Both the position numbers and the translations under genes were made by a program. The notes beneath the pieces are model-generated. The model made no database searches. It worked only from the letters and a program-made list of their open reading frames with translations, and was not told the DNA's origin. Below are positions 11,217 through 22,844 of a stretch of 64,000 nucleotides of DNA, in pieces; position 1 is the stretch's first letter; each line of letters opens with the position of its first letter. The stretch comes from Plectranthus barbatus (Eukaryota; Streptophyta; Magnoliopsida; Lamiales; Lamiaceae), in NCBI GenBank assembly GCA_026898455.1, contig JAPKLW010000118.1, forward strand, positions 569,851-633,850. The letters are read 5' to 3'.

Positions 11217-12867
11217 GTTTGTATGTAGATGAGTGATAATTAGTGATACCGATACCGATTTAAAGAGGATGCTAAATATTTCTGGGTTGTTTTTAAATGC
11301 AAATTGATGTCATTCAAGTGTTGGTCACATTATTATTAATTGAGTAACAAGTCGGATCATCCAAATTACACTTTCATTTTTTCTCTCTCCTCTCAAGTGT
11401 GGTCAGGCTCCATGATTTTTCCATACAATTACTTTGATAGGAAATAGTTTGTTCATTATGTAATATTTAATATTAATGTATTGTTTTGGATTTGATAATT
11501 ATAAATAAAAGAGTAGTCTTATTGTAAAATATGGATGAACTCCCTTGCCTGTGGATGTGATGCCTAGGTATATATGCTGGAGCTTCACTTGGAATGTATT
11601 AAGTTGTAACCAAGAAAAAACTGATTGCTCTTGTTTATCCCATCTTTAAGATGTTGATACCAACATCTTCTCATTGTTTGCTCGTATTGCAGGTTCACCA
11701 CCAACTTTGTCTCATGTAGACGAGTGGGACATGTTGCTGCTTTGTATCTCGTAGCCTCGACTGCGTTTGATTGTATGTATGGCTTCTGCCCTCTAATTTA
11801 TCTTTTAATGCACTTCTTTATTTTCAAAGATAGAGGATATTAAGAATCTCATAACCTAGTACTAGAATCCATTAAAGTATTACACATTTTTCTTTTAGAA
11901 ATTATGTCTCACTTAGTTATGTTGTGGGTTGTTCTATTCGGACTTGGTTGTAGACGAGATTATATGAGTTTATGACACAGATGATGGAGAACCATTACGA
12001 TTCAACTATAAAAATCCTATTTTGTTCAAGAAGCGAGCCCTGATTTGGAAATTGATATCAACAACAATGCTCCTATTGTCTTCATAATGGTGATAATTGT
12101 ATGTTGATTAAGGTAGATTTTCTCTTTATTTACTCACACTAAATTGATATGCAATAGCTATTTATACTTTACAACTTGTGGCTTCTAATTATTTTGTAGG
12201 AGAACTCCTTCTGAATGAACTTATTTTCAAGATGTAACCTTCTTAACTCAAATGTATTATATAACTTTTTAACTTAGTTTTTTTCTTTACTTGTCCATTT
12301 GTTTTATTGTAGTCAATTAAGTGGTCTTGAATTTGTTCAATATGTCTACTTCTTTTATGCTGCCAATGCTAAGTATTTTATGGATGGTACAATCTTGTAG
12401 TAGATCCCTTGTTAGATTTTGTGAGAAAGGTAATAATAATCATGGATCAAACACTTACTTATCTGGTAATAAATTGATCCGATTGGTTTTTTTTTTTAGG
12501 CTGACATTTAGCTGTGTTAATTTAGATATGCGATCATACAGTTAGCTTTCTTAAAATTCGGTGGTCCAATGCTTTGATGTTGATAAATTTATCAATTTGT
12601 TCATTACATTGTCATTGGCATGGAAAGAAGTATTTTGCTGCACTTTGAAAAGTATCTTCCTTGGCCTTCTTTTTAGTGTTAAACAGTTTGCTACGTGTGC
12701 ATGATTTGGGCAATCTTTTTATTTATCTTTTTTATCATAGGTCATATGTGTTAAGATTTTTATTAAAGAAATTCATCCTTACTATTTATGTTTTAGTGGG
12801 TCAAAGGTTGTCAAAAGCCATCTTAGTCATTTTCTCAGTTTCTAGAGTTCTAAAACTATAATCCTTG
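11217..12867. other. AT-rich stretch with weak exon-like pieces, no gene recognised
   Basis: Short coding-like pieces appear after possible 3' splice sites, for example from about 11,693 (ttgcag then FTTNFVSCRRVGHVAALYLV) and near 12,000-12,090. None is long enough or similar enough to a family I know to name. This could be captured, decayed gene sequence inside a transposon. Confidence 0.3.
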
Positions 12868-13770
12868 TATAGGATCAATCGAGTTGTAATAGAACTTAGT
12901 TGCTGAACACCGAGCATAGAAGATTCTCGAAAATCGAAGAAGTGTACGCCTTGAAACATGGTTTTCACCAAGTATGGCCTTGACCAAGACTGAGTTTGGG
13001 TACTCAGTATAAGGTCTTCCATGCTGACTAGGAGTCAATATGAGGACTTTTCTATATTGACTAGGAGAAGTCAGTATGAAGGCATTTTCCATACTGACTA
13101 TGGGAAGTCAATATTAGGGTTAGGCATACTGACTATGGGAAGTCAATATGAGGGCTAGCTATAGTGACCATTAGAAGTCAGTATAAGAGCCTCTACCTTT
13201 AGCGCATTAGCTATTCGAAGTCATCGAAGTTCGGTCAGACTTCGGCATTTACATGCCTAAGTAAAAGTCAGTACGAGGATATTCGAACTTGGATTCCTCA
13301 GACTGAAACTTAACCTGATGCAGGGTTAGTGTAAAGTACACTGATAAAGTAGAGCAGACCTATAGTATGGCCTATGATTGGACGACATCTTCCATGAGTC
13401 TAACGACTGGATTAATGTGTCCAACGGAAAGAATTTCAAAATGCCCAAGGACTCTATAAATAGGACTGCCCTTCAACCTTAAACGGTTACGAACTCCAGA
13501 CGAATTCCATTCTACAAAGAGCATTTATCTAAGCTATATCTCTGCTAAAACTCTCTGAGTCTCCTTGTTTCCATACATGAGACTTGAGTCTCTGACTCAA
13601 GTTATTACTCCGTGCTACACTCTCTTAGCATGAGGGTGAAGCTTTTTTGCTGAAGCTATTCCTTGGTGAATATATTTTTCCAGGATATATTCATAGCAGT
13701 CAGTTCCCTACTATGAGATTCTGATTCTCACGGGCCTATGCCAACATCCTGATTACCAAGTAATTTGGTA
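12868..13770 (+). repeat. Copia-like solo LTR with internal tandem array
   Basis: The segment starts near TGTATAGGATCAATCGAGTTG and has a TATA box (ctctataaataggact) near 13,453-13,463 followed by an R/U5-like leader. The phrase atcgagttgtaat is shared with the LTR at 23,352 and the insert at 40,010. No primer-binding site or polypurine tract was found beside it, so it is likely a solo LTR. Both borders are approximate. Confidence 0.5.
12990..13190 (+). repeat. Five-unit tandem repeat, period about 35 bp
   Basis: Units beginning at the gac of ctgactaggagtcaatatg occur at 13,026, 13,059, 13,096, 13,131 and 13,166, spaced 33-37 bp. The shared core is gactatgggaagtcaatatgagg with drift. The array lies about 290 bp upstream of the LTR TATA box, in the U3 position, where such arrays often act as enhancers. 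Confidence 0.7.
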
Positions 13771-13819
13771 ATTACCTTATATAAAAAAAAGAGAGAGAAA
13801 AAAAAAAGAAAAGAAAATA

Positions 13820-13985
13820 CTCCCTCCATCCCGTCATATCAGTCCCATATTCATTTTTGGTCCGTCCCATTTCCTAAAAAGGCAAACTTTTTCACACTCA
13901 CTAATAAAATATTAATTCTATCTCACTAAGAACTCTTGTTTTTTGTGCATTCTCCTCCGTCCCTAATATGACGGGACGAAGGGAG
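13820..13985. mobile_element. Stowaway-type MITE
   Basis: A 166-bp element flanked by TA on both sides (13,818-13,819 and 13,986-13,987). Its inverted ends read ctccctccatcccgtcatat and, at the right, atgacgggacgaagggag. This terminal CTCCCTCC-type sequence with a TA duplication is the hallmark of Stowaway (Tc1/mariner) elements. It has no coding capacity. Confidence 0.9.
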
Positions 13986-13987
13986 TA

Positions 13988-14316
13988 GTTTAAATAAAAA
14001 GATAAAAACGTAAAAAAAGAGAAAAAAATCCAAAAAAGAAAAGGAAAAGAAAAAAAGAAAAAAAGAGATTAAATTGTTTTGTCATAACATTTGCTGCAGG
14101 TGTTCGATTTCAGTGCAACATACTTCTTGGAAACGTCTCGACGAGACCTACAAGTGTGATTTTTTTGTCGTGACATTCCATGAGTAGAATGACTATAACT
14201 GAATATGATGAAATAGATGATTCGCCAAATAAGTCAACCAGGGGCAATGTAAGATGATTACTTGAATACGGTGCAGACGAGGATTTGAGGACAAATCCTT
14301 TTGAAGAAGAGGGGAA
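13988..14316 (+). mobile_element. Gypsy 3' pol/polypurine tract remnant
   Basis: The segment begins with an A/G-rich run and ends with gaggacaaatccttttgaagaagaggggaa, which reads DLRTNPFEEEG, the usual C-terminal end of chromovirus pol overlapping the polypurine tract. It is directly followed by an LTR. Little else of the element is left. Confidence 0.6.
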
Positions 14317-15038
14317 TGATGGAGATCTAGTTAGAAAGATTTATTAAGATATTTCAAGAAGATTCATTGAAGATTTAATTTATCTTGATAAAATTTGGTA
14401 GTTAGTTATTTAAGTAATTTTGTATTGTATCTTTTAGATATATTTTATTTTCTTAGTTTTTTAGGATTTGATTTCCTTATTAGATTAGGATTTGATTTCC
14501 TTATGAAATTAGGATTTGATTTTCTTATTAGATTAGGATTTGATTTCTTATTAGGATTTGAGTTTGCCTATATATAGACCTGTTATAAAACAAATAATTC
14601 AATTTTCAGTTCAATAATAATTTTGTGAGTTATTTCTCCAATTCTTAAAACTCATGGATTTCTGTGGATTACCTTGAAATTCAAAATTGACTAATCAATC
14701 GAACAGTCATATCTGTTGGTGGTGTCTTTGGCTATATCCTTTGTTGTTGGATCAATTTGCTTCTTGGGTCGTAGGAGATTTCAATCTGGACTACGGTACT
14801 TGAAGGAGTTCGAATCCAATGGTGTTGGATTTTCTATCGTATCAATTTTGTCAGTTCTGCATTGATAGTTCTTCAGTTTCTTGGGGCGTATATGAGATTC
14901 ATATGGAATACATCATTTGAAGGGTTGAATTAGAAGTGTTGAATTTTTCACAATTTTTTTCCATACGAGTCGTTTTCGCGTCGTGTCAACTCTTGATCCT
15001 GGGCTACGATTCTTATTCCACCGACGAGGATCATATCA
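14317..15038 (+). repeat. Gypsy (chromovirus-like) LTR
   Basis: A 722-bp LTR from TGATGGAGATCTAG to GATCATATCA, starting right after the polypurine tract aagaagaggggaa. A TATA box (gcctatatatagacc) lies at about 14,566-14,580. Its second half is homologous to 9,890-10,151. Confidence 0.75.
14461..14572 (+). repeat. Tandem repeat, about 24-bp unit, four to five copies
   Basis: The unit ttaggatttgatttccttat recurs with a 24-bp period between 14,461 and 14,572 just upstream of the LTR TATA box. Translation gives a meaningless GFDFLIRL repeat, so this is an LTR minisatellite and not a protein. Confidence 0.85.
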
Positions 15039-15289
15039 CGAGTACTAGTAGCTTTAATACTTTCTTTTAAAGTTTAGCAATTGTTAGCAACTCGTTAAGT
15101 ATATAATGGTTGCGCTCAATATATGTTTCTAGCTTGATGAAAACTAAAGAAGTTAGTTGGATACATTGTTAAAAATATTTATGAGTATTGAGTAGTTTAG
15201 TTTCTTGATATGTTGCTTAAAAGTCATTTGTTGTGTTTATTTTGCTTATTGGTGTTAACTTTAAATTGATATACGCAATCTGAACTATT

Positions 15290-15598
15290 TTAAATTGTTG
15301 TCTATTATCTAAAAGACAACAGTTAGACAACAATTTTTGTATAGAAGACAACGGTTTCTAACCGTTGTATTTTCAAGAAAAGACAATTGTTTAAAACTGT
15401 TGTCTATTCCAAGAAAAGATAACATTTTTTTATCGAAAAGACAACAGTTTAAAACCATTGTCTTTAGTAAAAAAAACTACGGTTAGAAAATCGTTGTCTT
15501 TCAGCGTATACTTTTAACAACACCCCTGCAACAACACTTCTGTAAATCTTTTAACAATATTTTTTAACCGTTGTTCTTTACTATTTTTCTTATAGTAA
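15290..15598. mobile_element. CACTA-like end (right) with subterminal repeats
   Basis: Contains at least six copies of aaagacaac(g/a)gttt and its complement, several forming short hairpins such as acggtttctaaccgttgt. It ends ctatttttcttatagtaa. The outermost bases match the reverse complement of the left end at 10,436. If the two ends belong together, the element is about 5.2 kb with later nested insertions. Confidence 0.5.
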
Positions 15599-15932
15599 AT
15601 CTTTTAATTTTGTAAATTAGTTATATATCATTAAATGTTTTTGTCTCTCTATTTTAATCTTCTAAAAGTAAAAAGTATTCAAAATAATATACAAAACAAA
15701 TAACAATCTTTATCTATTCACCCATCTAAATATTAAGAATATATTACTATTTTTATGTCTGAATATTAAGAATATATTATTATTTTTATATGTTTAACTT
15801 ATTGCTTAAATAACTTTTAAGTACTTAGTTCTCTATGAAAATACTATTTGTATTAAATACTATTATACAACTTAAAATTTAATTAAGAAATATAATCTTG
15901 AATATAAATTATTAGTATAATTATGACTAAAA

Positions 15933-15942
<10 letters not shown>
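15599..15942. other. AT-rich, no gene seen
   Basis: AT-rich DNA with a duplicated phrase aatattaagaatatattact near 15,728 and 15,762. No feature can be supported. Confidence 0.4.
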
Positions 15943-15967
<25 letters not shown>

Positions 15968-16367
15968 NNNNNNNNNNNNNNNNNNNNNNNNNNNNNNNNN
16001 NNNNNNNNNNNNNNNNNNNNNNNNNNNNNNNNNNNNNNNNNNNNNNNNNNNNNNNNNNNNNNNNNNNNNNNNNNNNNNNNNNNNNNNNNNNNNNNNNNNN
16101 NNNNNNNNNNNNNNNNNNNNNNNNNNNNNNNNNNNNNNNNNNNNNNNNNNNNNNNNNNNNNNNNNNNNNNNNNNNNNNNNNNNNNNNNNNNNNNNNNNNN
16201 NNNNNNNNNNNNNNNNNNNNNNNNNNNNNNNNNNNNNNNNNNNNNNNNNNNNNNNNNNNNNNNNNNNNNNNNNNNNNNNNNNNNNNNNNNNNNNNNNNNN
16301 NNNNNNNNNNNNNNNNNNNNNNNNNNNNNNNNNNNNNNNNNNNNNNNNNNNNNNNNNNNNNNNNNNN
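15943..16367. other. (AT)n tract and 400-base assembly gap
   Basis: A dinucleotide AT run ends in N from 15,968 to 16,367 (400 N). Predicted frames running through the N have no meaning. The gap probably hides the left terminus of the element described next. Confidence 0.95.
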
Positions 16368-18547
16368 TCCGAACCATATGTCCTGAATGAACAATGATCA
16401 TATATCCAACCATTAATCTTAAATTTTGGACATCCCATGATGTGCCACGTGTCATTTTTTAATTAATTTTATATTAACTAAAGGGCAATATAGGTATCAC
16501 ATATTTATATAAAAATGTTAGTTATGAAATCCCTAATTTTATGCCAATTAAATATCTTTTTCCATAATTATTATATTTCATTATCAATTAAATATATTTC
16601 TCCTACAATTATTATTCAACATTATATAAAACCTAATATTCAACGTTATATAATTCTCCTATAATTATATTTATTTTGCAGAAAACCTAATCTCCTCCAT
16701 CGCACTTCGACGCCCCCTCGTCGCAGCCCCTCGCTTCCGCCATCTCACCCCTGGCCGCCGCCATCTCCCCCCCGCCCCCAACCGCAGACAGGTGAGTATT
16801 TTTGACTTGCTTGATGATTCTTGTATTTTTTTGGACGGTGAACATGCGGAATAAAATGAATGTATAGTGAATCAGTTATTCCATAGGCTGAAGATTTTGT
16901 TTTCTCTATTATTGTGTAAAATGTTTGCCTTTGGATATATATTTGTTTCAGTTGATTAAGTTTAATGTTTCTCAATTTTTTCTAAAAAGAAAACTAATCT
17001 AACTTTTGGTTAACCAAGAATATGATATGCCTTTTTCTAAGATTTCCAACATTAAATTTCTATTTGCTAAAGTTTGTTTTAGGTTCTTGGAAATAAAAGC
17101 TAGTATCTTCTTGTTGATTTATAAACTTTGTGAGTGTGGCAACTGGATGTTTATAGGGTTTTTTAAGATGCCTAGATTGTGATTTTGCTTTGCTAGAGAT
17201 TTGCTAAGATATGAAGTCGTTTTGGATGCTTGTTATTTTCTGTTGTAGTTGCAAGTGTTTGGATTCTTGAAGTTTGTCATCCTATGGATAAAGTCTTGGC
17301 ATACTAGAAAAATTGTTTATGAATTGTGTTTCCAAGACTTGCAAATAGTCCCGCTTGCACCACTCGTCCAATTCCGAATCACTCTCATTTATTTTTCTTT
17401 ATTTATGCATATGTTTTTAGGACTGAAGCTAAAGAAGTACGAGCCCAGGCTTCTAAACGCAGAGAAAATGACTCCTTTATAGACTTGCCTAAAGATATTA
17501 GAAGGTAATGATACGATCTCGTGGCTTCTAAGGATTCGAACGAGAAATACGTCATATTACAACGAACACAAACTGTACATTTTATTTTCTTTTTGTATTA
17601 AACCTTATTCTTCTTTTTTTTTAAAAAAAATAAAAAAACTAATTGACAGTTTGAAAAGGGGATGTAAAATATTAATGGTTTATTTGTTCTGCACATTTGT
17701 GAGTAACTTTGATGATTTCATGTTTGTTTCTGTCAAATTATGTTACTTTAGATGTGGATTGATTTTAGTAAATGTCGTGTGGCTACGCAGCGCTGGATGT
17801 AAGGCACGCAGATGATCGATCCGACCGTCACTTGGTGGATCACCTTCACGAGCAGATTTCATTATTTTTGTGTCATATGCGATTATCATTGTTATTTAGA
17901 TGAGTGTCATTATTTTGAATAAATGTATCATTGTTCGAATTCCTGTTTAATGATTGATAATTATTTATTTATTTTCTACATTGTGTGAACTCAGTTAATA
18001 TGTAGCATTATATGTTGATTATTTTATCATTGTTACCTGTATTAAATATCATTTTATCAAAATTATCGTTTTAATCTTAATTTATTTATAATACACCTTT
18101 AAGATCATTGTTATCTTTATTCAATATCATTGTACGAATAATTAAAATTGTTTATACATTTAACGATAATATATTAGTAGAAGTTGACAGAATAACTTTA
18201 CAATTACACACAAAGCCGTAAACAATGACACACAAAGACATAAACAATGATAACGATTAACTTAAGATTATGGAATAAATCGTGTTGTATTTTCTCTTTC
18301 CAATTTATACGATAATAATGAAAAAAAGTGTGGGGCATTTGATTTGGTAACTGAATCCGAAAAATCAGCATGTAGATTTAATTCCATTTCAATTTTTCCC
18401 ATTTGGGACTAACTTGCCCTTTCAATGATAGAAGAAGCTAGCAACAATGATAGATGTCAACAGAAAATCAGGACGTCTATCTTCGAAATCGAGGGCTAGA
18501 TTTTGGTCTCTATTCATTCATGGAGACATGTTCAACCATTAATACAC

Positions 18548-18549
<2 letters not shown>
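16368..18549. mobile_element. (TA)n-bounded Mutator-like candidate with captured exon-like sequence
   Basis: The left edge (tccgaaccatatgtcctgaa) resembles the reverse complement of the right edge near 18,520-18,549 (gaacatgtctccatgaatga), and TA microsatellites lie outside both. The inside looks like a captured gene: a GC-rich 5'-UTR-like stretch ending cag|gtgagt at about 16,790, an 80-90-bp exon-like piece 17,420-17,506 between tttttag and aag|gtaatg that reads EAKEVRAQASKRRENDSFID, and a piece near 17,775-17,860 reading ALDVRHADDRSDRHLVDHLH. That last piece faintly resembles plant PIF/Harbinger-derived nucleases. I do not recognise the gene overall. Confidence 0.4.

Positions 18550-18590
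<41 letters not shown>
18550..18590. repeat. (TA)n microsatellite
   Basis: About 20 TA units follow the sequence aatacacccc. It marks the right border of the preceding element candidate. Confidence 0.95.
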
Positions 18591-18595
<5 letters not shown>

Positions 18596-20012
18596 TGGGT
18601 TAATCCAGTGACTCGTTGGATTCGGGGTCAACTCTAACAAATCTTAGGCTAAATTTCTTTCAGCTAAAATATTTCAGCTATATTTTATTTTAATTCAATT
18701 TAATTGGAACAATCCACAAATTTTAAGCTAAATTGACATTTCTTTTAACTTAATTTAATCATAAGATATCATACCACAGTCCACACAAAACATTTCTTTT
18801 ATCTTGCATCGTTAAAAACTTCATGTAATAATATGCAGAAAATGTACAAGTACATACACTTTAATTAAATTTAATAGGCATGAATTGCAAACTACAAGTA
18901 CAGACCTTTTAGCCCTTGTAAACAGTTGGCTAGCCCACTATAATTGATTATATACCTCTATTTTTGCAGCAGAATTTAATGCATAGATATACTTATATGA
19001 AGTAGCATGTACTCTTTATTGAGTAGGTAATTTTTTTATTTTTTTTATTTTTTGAAAAATATTGAGTAGGTAAATTGATCATACATGTATCATATTCTTT
19101 TTAATACATTGGAGTAATGAAAGATCCTTTAACAATAGAGATATACGTTCGATGCAAGGATGACAAATTTTTATACAATACGACATTAAACATGAATTTA
19201 CATGATAATAATATATTTAGATTGAGTTTATTGGTTCCAAATTTTTATTGTATCCACACAATAAGTGCACTGAAATTTCATTTGTGATTGGGATAATCAG
19301 ATACAAATAGTCATTAAGAAATTAATAAAAAATTATTTTATATTTTAATTGTTTAATTGATAAAAAAATCTTATTATTTTACTTTGTTTTAGATTTTCAT
19401 TGGGTTTTTGTCATGTTTATCAGAGTGGGCCCTTATTGGATACTTATCATGTCAATTGAGTCGGATCATTATCGAATTCTTATCAAGTTCGTATCGTTAT
19501 CATGCATGTTTATGTTCGAACTTCAAGAATCAGATTTGGATATGAATTAATTATTCTTTTAATGGATTGGACCTTTAACAATTGATAAAATAAAAATTTG
19601 ATCCACACAATTATCACCCTAGCTCAATCCTTATCAAACCTTATATGTGTGTCCTATGCACTATTATTTTAAAATACACAAATCTCGGCATTCATTCTGA
19701 CCAAATCAGCTCATACATAAACTTAAGGCATACTGAGATTTTATAATTTTAAATACATATATAAAGAAAACTTAAAAATATTGAAGGTAGACTCCTTTAG
19801 TGGCTCCAGCCCTACTCATAACAAATAACATTATGTATTTTGACTTCCGTCTAAATTTGGTTCGAAATCGGTCTTATGCAAAAAGAAAAAAAATATATAG
19901 TGTATAAATTCATGTGTTTGAAAACTCAATTTTGAATGTATATACATGTCCTAGGCTAGTACAAAATTCTTACATTTCAATGTAGGTTTTAATGTAGACA
20001 TGTTAGATAGAG
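18591..20012. other. Intergenic AT-rich DNA
   Basis: No gene is visible. The stretch 19,158-19,620 begins aaggatgacaaattt and ends attatcacccta, with repeated ttatcatgt and gtatcgttatc phrases, and may be an old hAT-type MITE. I could not find its 8-bp duplication. Confidence 0.35.
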
Positions 20013-20193
20013 AAGTATAATCTCAAGAGTCCCTTCGCTCGGGGTATAGTGATTAAAACATCTTGTCTGTGACTGAGGGTCACAGGTTCGAGCTATCAGG
20101 GGAACATTTGGGTGTGTGAGTGTGTGTGTGAGTTTAAGATTAATGTACACTTATTTAAAAAAAAAAAAGAAAAAAGAAAAGTATAATATCAAG
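20013..20193 (+). mobile_element. tRNA-derived SINE with target-site duplication
   Basis: The body spans 20,028-20,178. It has a tRNA-like head with an A-box-like ggtatagtgatta (from 20,043) and a B box ggttcgagc (20,085-20,093), then a short unique part with a gtgtgtgtg run and an A-rich tail. It is flanked by 15-bp direct repeats, aagtataatctcaag (20,013-20,027) and aagtataatatcaag (20,179-20,193), which differ at one base. This is the full signature of L1-type retroposition of an RNA polymerase III transcript. Confidence 0.85.
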
Positions 20194-20810
20194 TACGCAT
20201 ATATACATGTAATAATAATAATAAAACTTCACGTACTAAATTATTACTTAAAAACTCTGCATATTTTTAGTAAAGCATTAAATATCCCACCAATATTATG
20301 GAATAGAATCATCACTATAACTAATGCGCATGAGCAAATTAGCAAACATTCTCCATAGACATAGCCATATAAACCAGACAAAAAGATAATGAAGATGAAG
20401 AAAAAGAAGGCGGCTGCCACGATGAAGAAGAAGAAAAAGAAGAGGAAGGAAGATGCAGCTGCTATCTGAAATCATCAAGTGCTCTCTCTCTACAACCCTG
20501 TCAATTTCGATGTTGGTATTCTGTAGCTAGATTTTTTTTTGTTTTTATCATTTTTTTCTTTTTTTACTTTTAGTAATAGAAAACTCAGTCGTACGTCCAA
20601 ATGTAAGTTGCTAAAGAAGACCAAAAAAATGTGCTGCTAATTCCATCGCTTTTATTTTTTTTGTTATTTTCTTGTAGTGATGATCATCACAACCTCAACC
20701 AAAAGCTTTCTTTTCAGCAAAACGTCTAAAACATCTATGTTTAAATTGATTAAACACACGACTGCTATTAATCCGGGTGCTTTATACCCTTGAGGTACGG
20801 GTTTCACTTA
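20194..20810. other. Intergenic; purine-rich GAAGAA stretch
   Basis: Contains a run of aagaag codons (20,389-20,469) that gives a 26-codon Lys-rich frame, probably by chance, and T-rich sequence. No supported gene. Confidence 0.4.
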
Positions 20811-21215
20811 AGATCCTCTGTCCCACTTTTTTATATGCATGTTTCACTCCCTGTTCTACTATCAAAATTATTAATTTTTATTTAAAAAATCTTAATTTAA
20901 TATAGTTTGGATTAATTTTATAAGTTCAATCGTAGGGTTCATCCCACCCAATTAGGATATATTATAATTTTTAGTAATTATTTTTGATTTTTAACTAAAG
21001 TTTGATTATTAAAATTGATTAATTTACAATTGTAATATGTGTTCTTATAAAATTTTGATTTTTGTTTCTTAAAAAATATTTAGAGTATATTGTATTATAC
21101 TTGATTTTTATTTTCGTAAAAATATTTATTAAAATTAATAATTGTAATAATGGGAAATCAAGAATACTATTGTAGAACACAAGATTTAACCTGGGTTCCA
21201 AGTTAGTAAACTCTT
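20811..21215. repeat. Dispersed repeat, copy 1
   Basis: This AT-rich stretch of about 400 bp aligns with 28,868-29,245 in the same orientation, sharing an agatc(c/t)(t/c)tctgt-like start, aatcgtagggtt/aatcatagggtt, gttcttataaaattttgattttt and a tattgtag(a/g)a end. It is probably an old miniature transposon. Terminal repeats could not be resolved. Confidence 0.6.
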
Positions 21216-21484
21216 TGAGGGCTTAAGGCATGCCTTTTCTCTCTCTCCATTTTGTTTTCTTTTTTCTTTTTTCTTTTTATAGGAAAACTATAAACTAAAC
21301 CTACATGAAGAGTGGTGGTGGGTGTCCATTATTGTAACATATATTGATTACAGAGATAAATCTAACTTTAAAAAAAAAGGAACACTAGACGGTTCAATTT
21401 AAGGCGGAATGATTAAAAACATGTTATTTATATCTATAATGGTCATAAGGTTAAGTTGTGTTGGAGATAACGGAGTGAGATGAT

Positions 21485-22004
21485 ATAGGGGTGAGAAAAA
21501 AACCGAAAAAATCGAAAATCGAACCGAATCGAATAAATTTTGGTTATTTTTGTTTCGGTAAGGTTCGGTTATTTTTTTTATATAATTTTAGTTTTCGGTT
21601 CGGTTATTTTTTTTTTGAAACCGTAATAACCGAACTAACCGAAATAATATATATTATTATTATTATTTTAAATAATATATATATATATATTATTACTTTA
21701 AATAATAACTTTGATTTTTATTGAATTTTCGTTTTTTATTATTATTTTATATATACATATATTTTTTAATAATAATAATTTTGATTTTTATTGATTTTGA
21801 TTTTTTATTGATTTTCAATTTCCAAAATAATAATTTCGGTTATAACCGAATTACCGAAAAAAAACCGAAAAGCGAATTTAGAATTTCGGTTCGGTTATTT
21901 CGGTAATTCGGTTCGGTTCGGTTTCTTTCATTTTAATTTCGGTTATTTCGGTTCGGTTATTTTACGCTCAATAACCGCACCGAATAACCGAATACTCACC
22001 CCTA
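21485..22004. mobile_element. hAT-type MITE rich in ttcggttcgg motifs
   Basis: About 520 bp with inverted ends (a)taggggtgag and ctcacccct(a), flanked by 8-bp duplications gagatgat (21,477-21,484) and gagatgaa (22,005-22,012). The interior is packed with accgaa on one side and ttcggt on the other, so the whole element can fold on itself. The 8-bp duplication supports the hAT superfamily. Open frames inside are artefacts of the repeat. Confidence 0.85.
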
Positions 22005-22077
22005 GAGATGAACTTAATTAATGAATTCTTCTATTTGAAAAACATTAACTAGCAAAGGTGTTGTAAATGGTACCACT

Positions 22078-22844
22078 ACGGGTACTCATGGTTTGGCCGA
22101 AACCGATTAAACCGGTCGAACCGGAATAATTTGGCTGGTTTGGCCGGTTTGAAATTTAATTTCCAAACTGGCGGTTTGAGATTTTTTGAAATCGGTCAAA
22201 ATTGGTTCGGTTTGGTTTGATTGCTCAAACCGGCCGTATCAACCGGACCGACCGTATTTATATGTATATATATATTAAATATGTTATAATTAATACATAT
22301 AAATTATAGTTCATTTGGTAAGTTTCTACTTTTTTCATACAATTAACCCATGTTAACATTTCTTAGCCAACATAGTCTAGTGTTAACATTAAATATTATT
22401 ATTGTTTATAATTTTTTAGGATAAATTAAGTATTAACATCATTATTATAATTTTACATATCTCTTTAGATTTACATTTGAATTTTAAGGTTATAATTTTA
22501 ATACAATTGACCCATGTGTTTCTTTTGGGTTTACATTAAATTATATATCTAAGATTTTAAAAATTAAAATTACATTATAATAAGTAATAATAAATAATAG
22601 AAATCAAATAATTTGCATTTAGGTCCTAGTTTTTTACAAATTATATAATATATTGTTGAAAGTTAAAACATATTTCATTTCAAACTGTTAAACCGACCGG
22701 ACCAAACCATTTTTATACGGTTTGACCGGTTTAATTTCGATAAATTATTTGACCGATTTGGTTTGAAAAAATTTCAAACCGTAACTATTGGTTTAGCCGA
22801 GATTTTGCTTTCAAATCGGCCAAATTTGACCGCGAATACCCCTA
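22078..22844. mobile_element. hAT-type MITE rich in aaccggt motifs
   Basis: About 767 bp flanked by a perfect 8-bp duplication gtaccact (22,070-22,077 and 22,845-22,852). Left end acgggtactcatggtttggc; the right end in reverse complement reads aggggtattcgcggt. The subterminal regions carry dense aaccgg/ccggtt motifs in inverted order. It belongs to the hAT group but to a different family from the element 70 bp upstream. Confidence 0.88.

Noticed and set aside
12990..13190. CRISPR-like array
   Set aside because: The 35-bp step is a contiguous diverged tandem repeat without spacers, inside a plant LTR.
14395..14577. 60-codon frame with GFDFLIRL repeats
   Set aside because: It is the translation of the 24-bp LTR minisatellite.
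15872..16455. Three open frames of 155-190 codons through the N gap
   Set aside because: They consist almost entirely of unknown residues from 400 N plus translated (AT)n repeat.
20041..20110. tRNA gene
   Set aside because: Only A and B boxes are present; the sequence has a tail and target duplication, so it is a SINE and not a functional tRNA gene.
20389..20469. 26-codon Lys-rich frame (MKMKKKKAAATMKKKKKKRK)
   Set aside because: Falls in an aagaag-type purine run; no promoter, homologue or conserved context.
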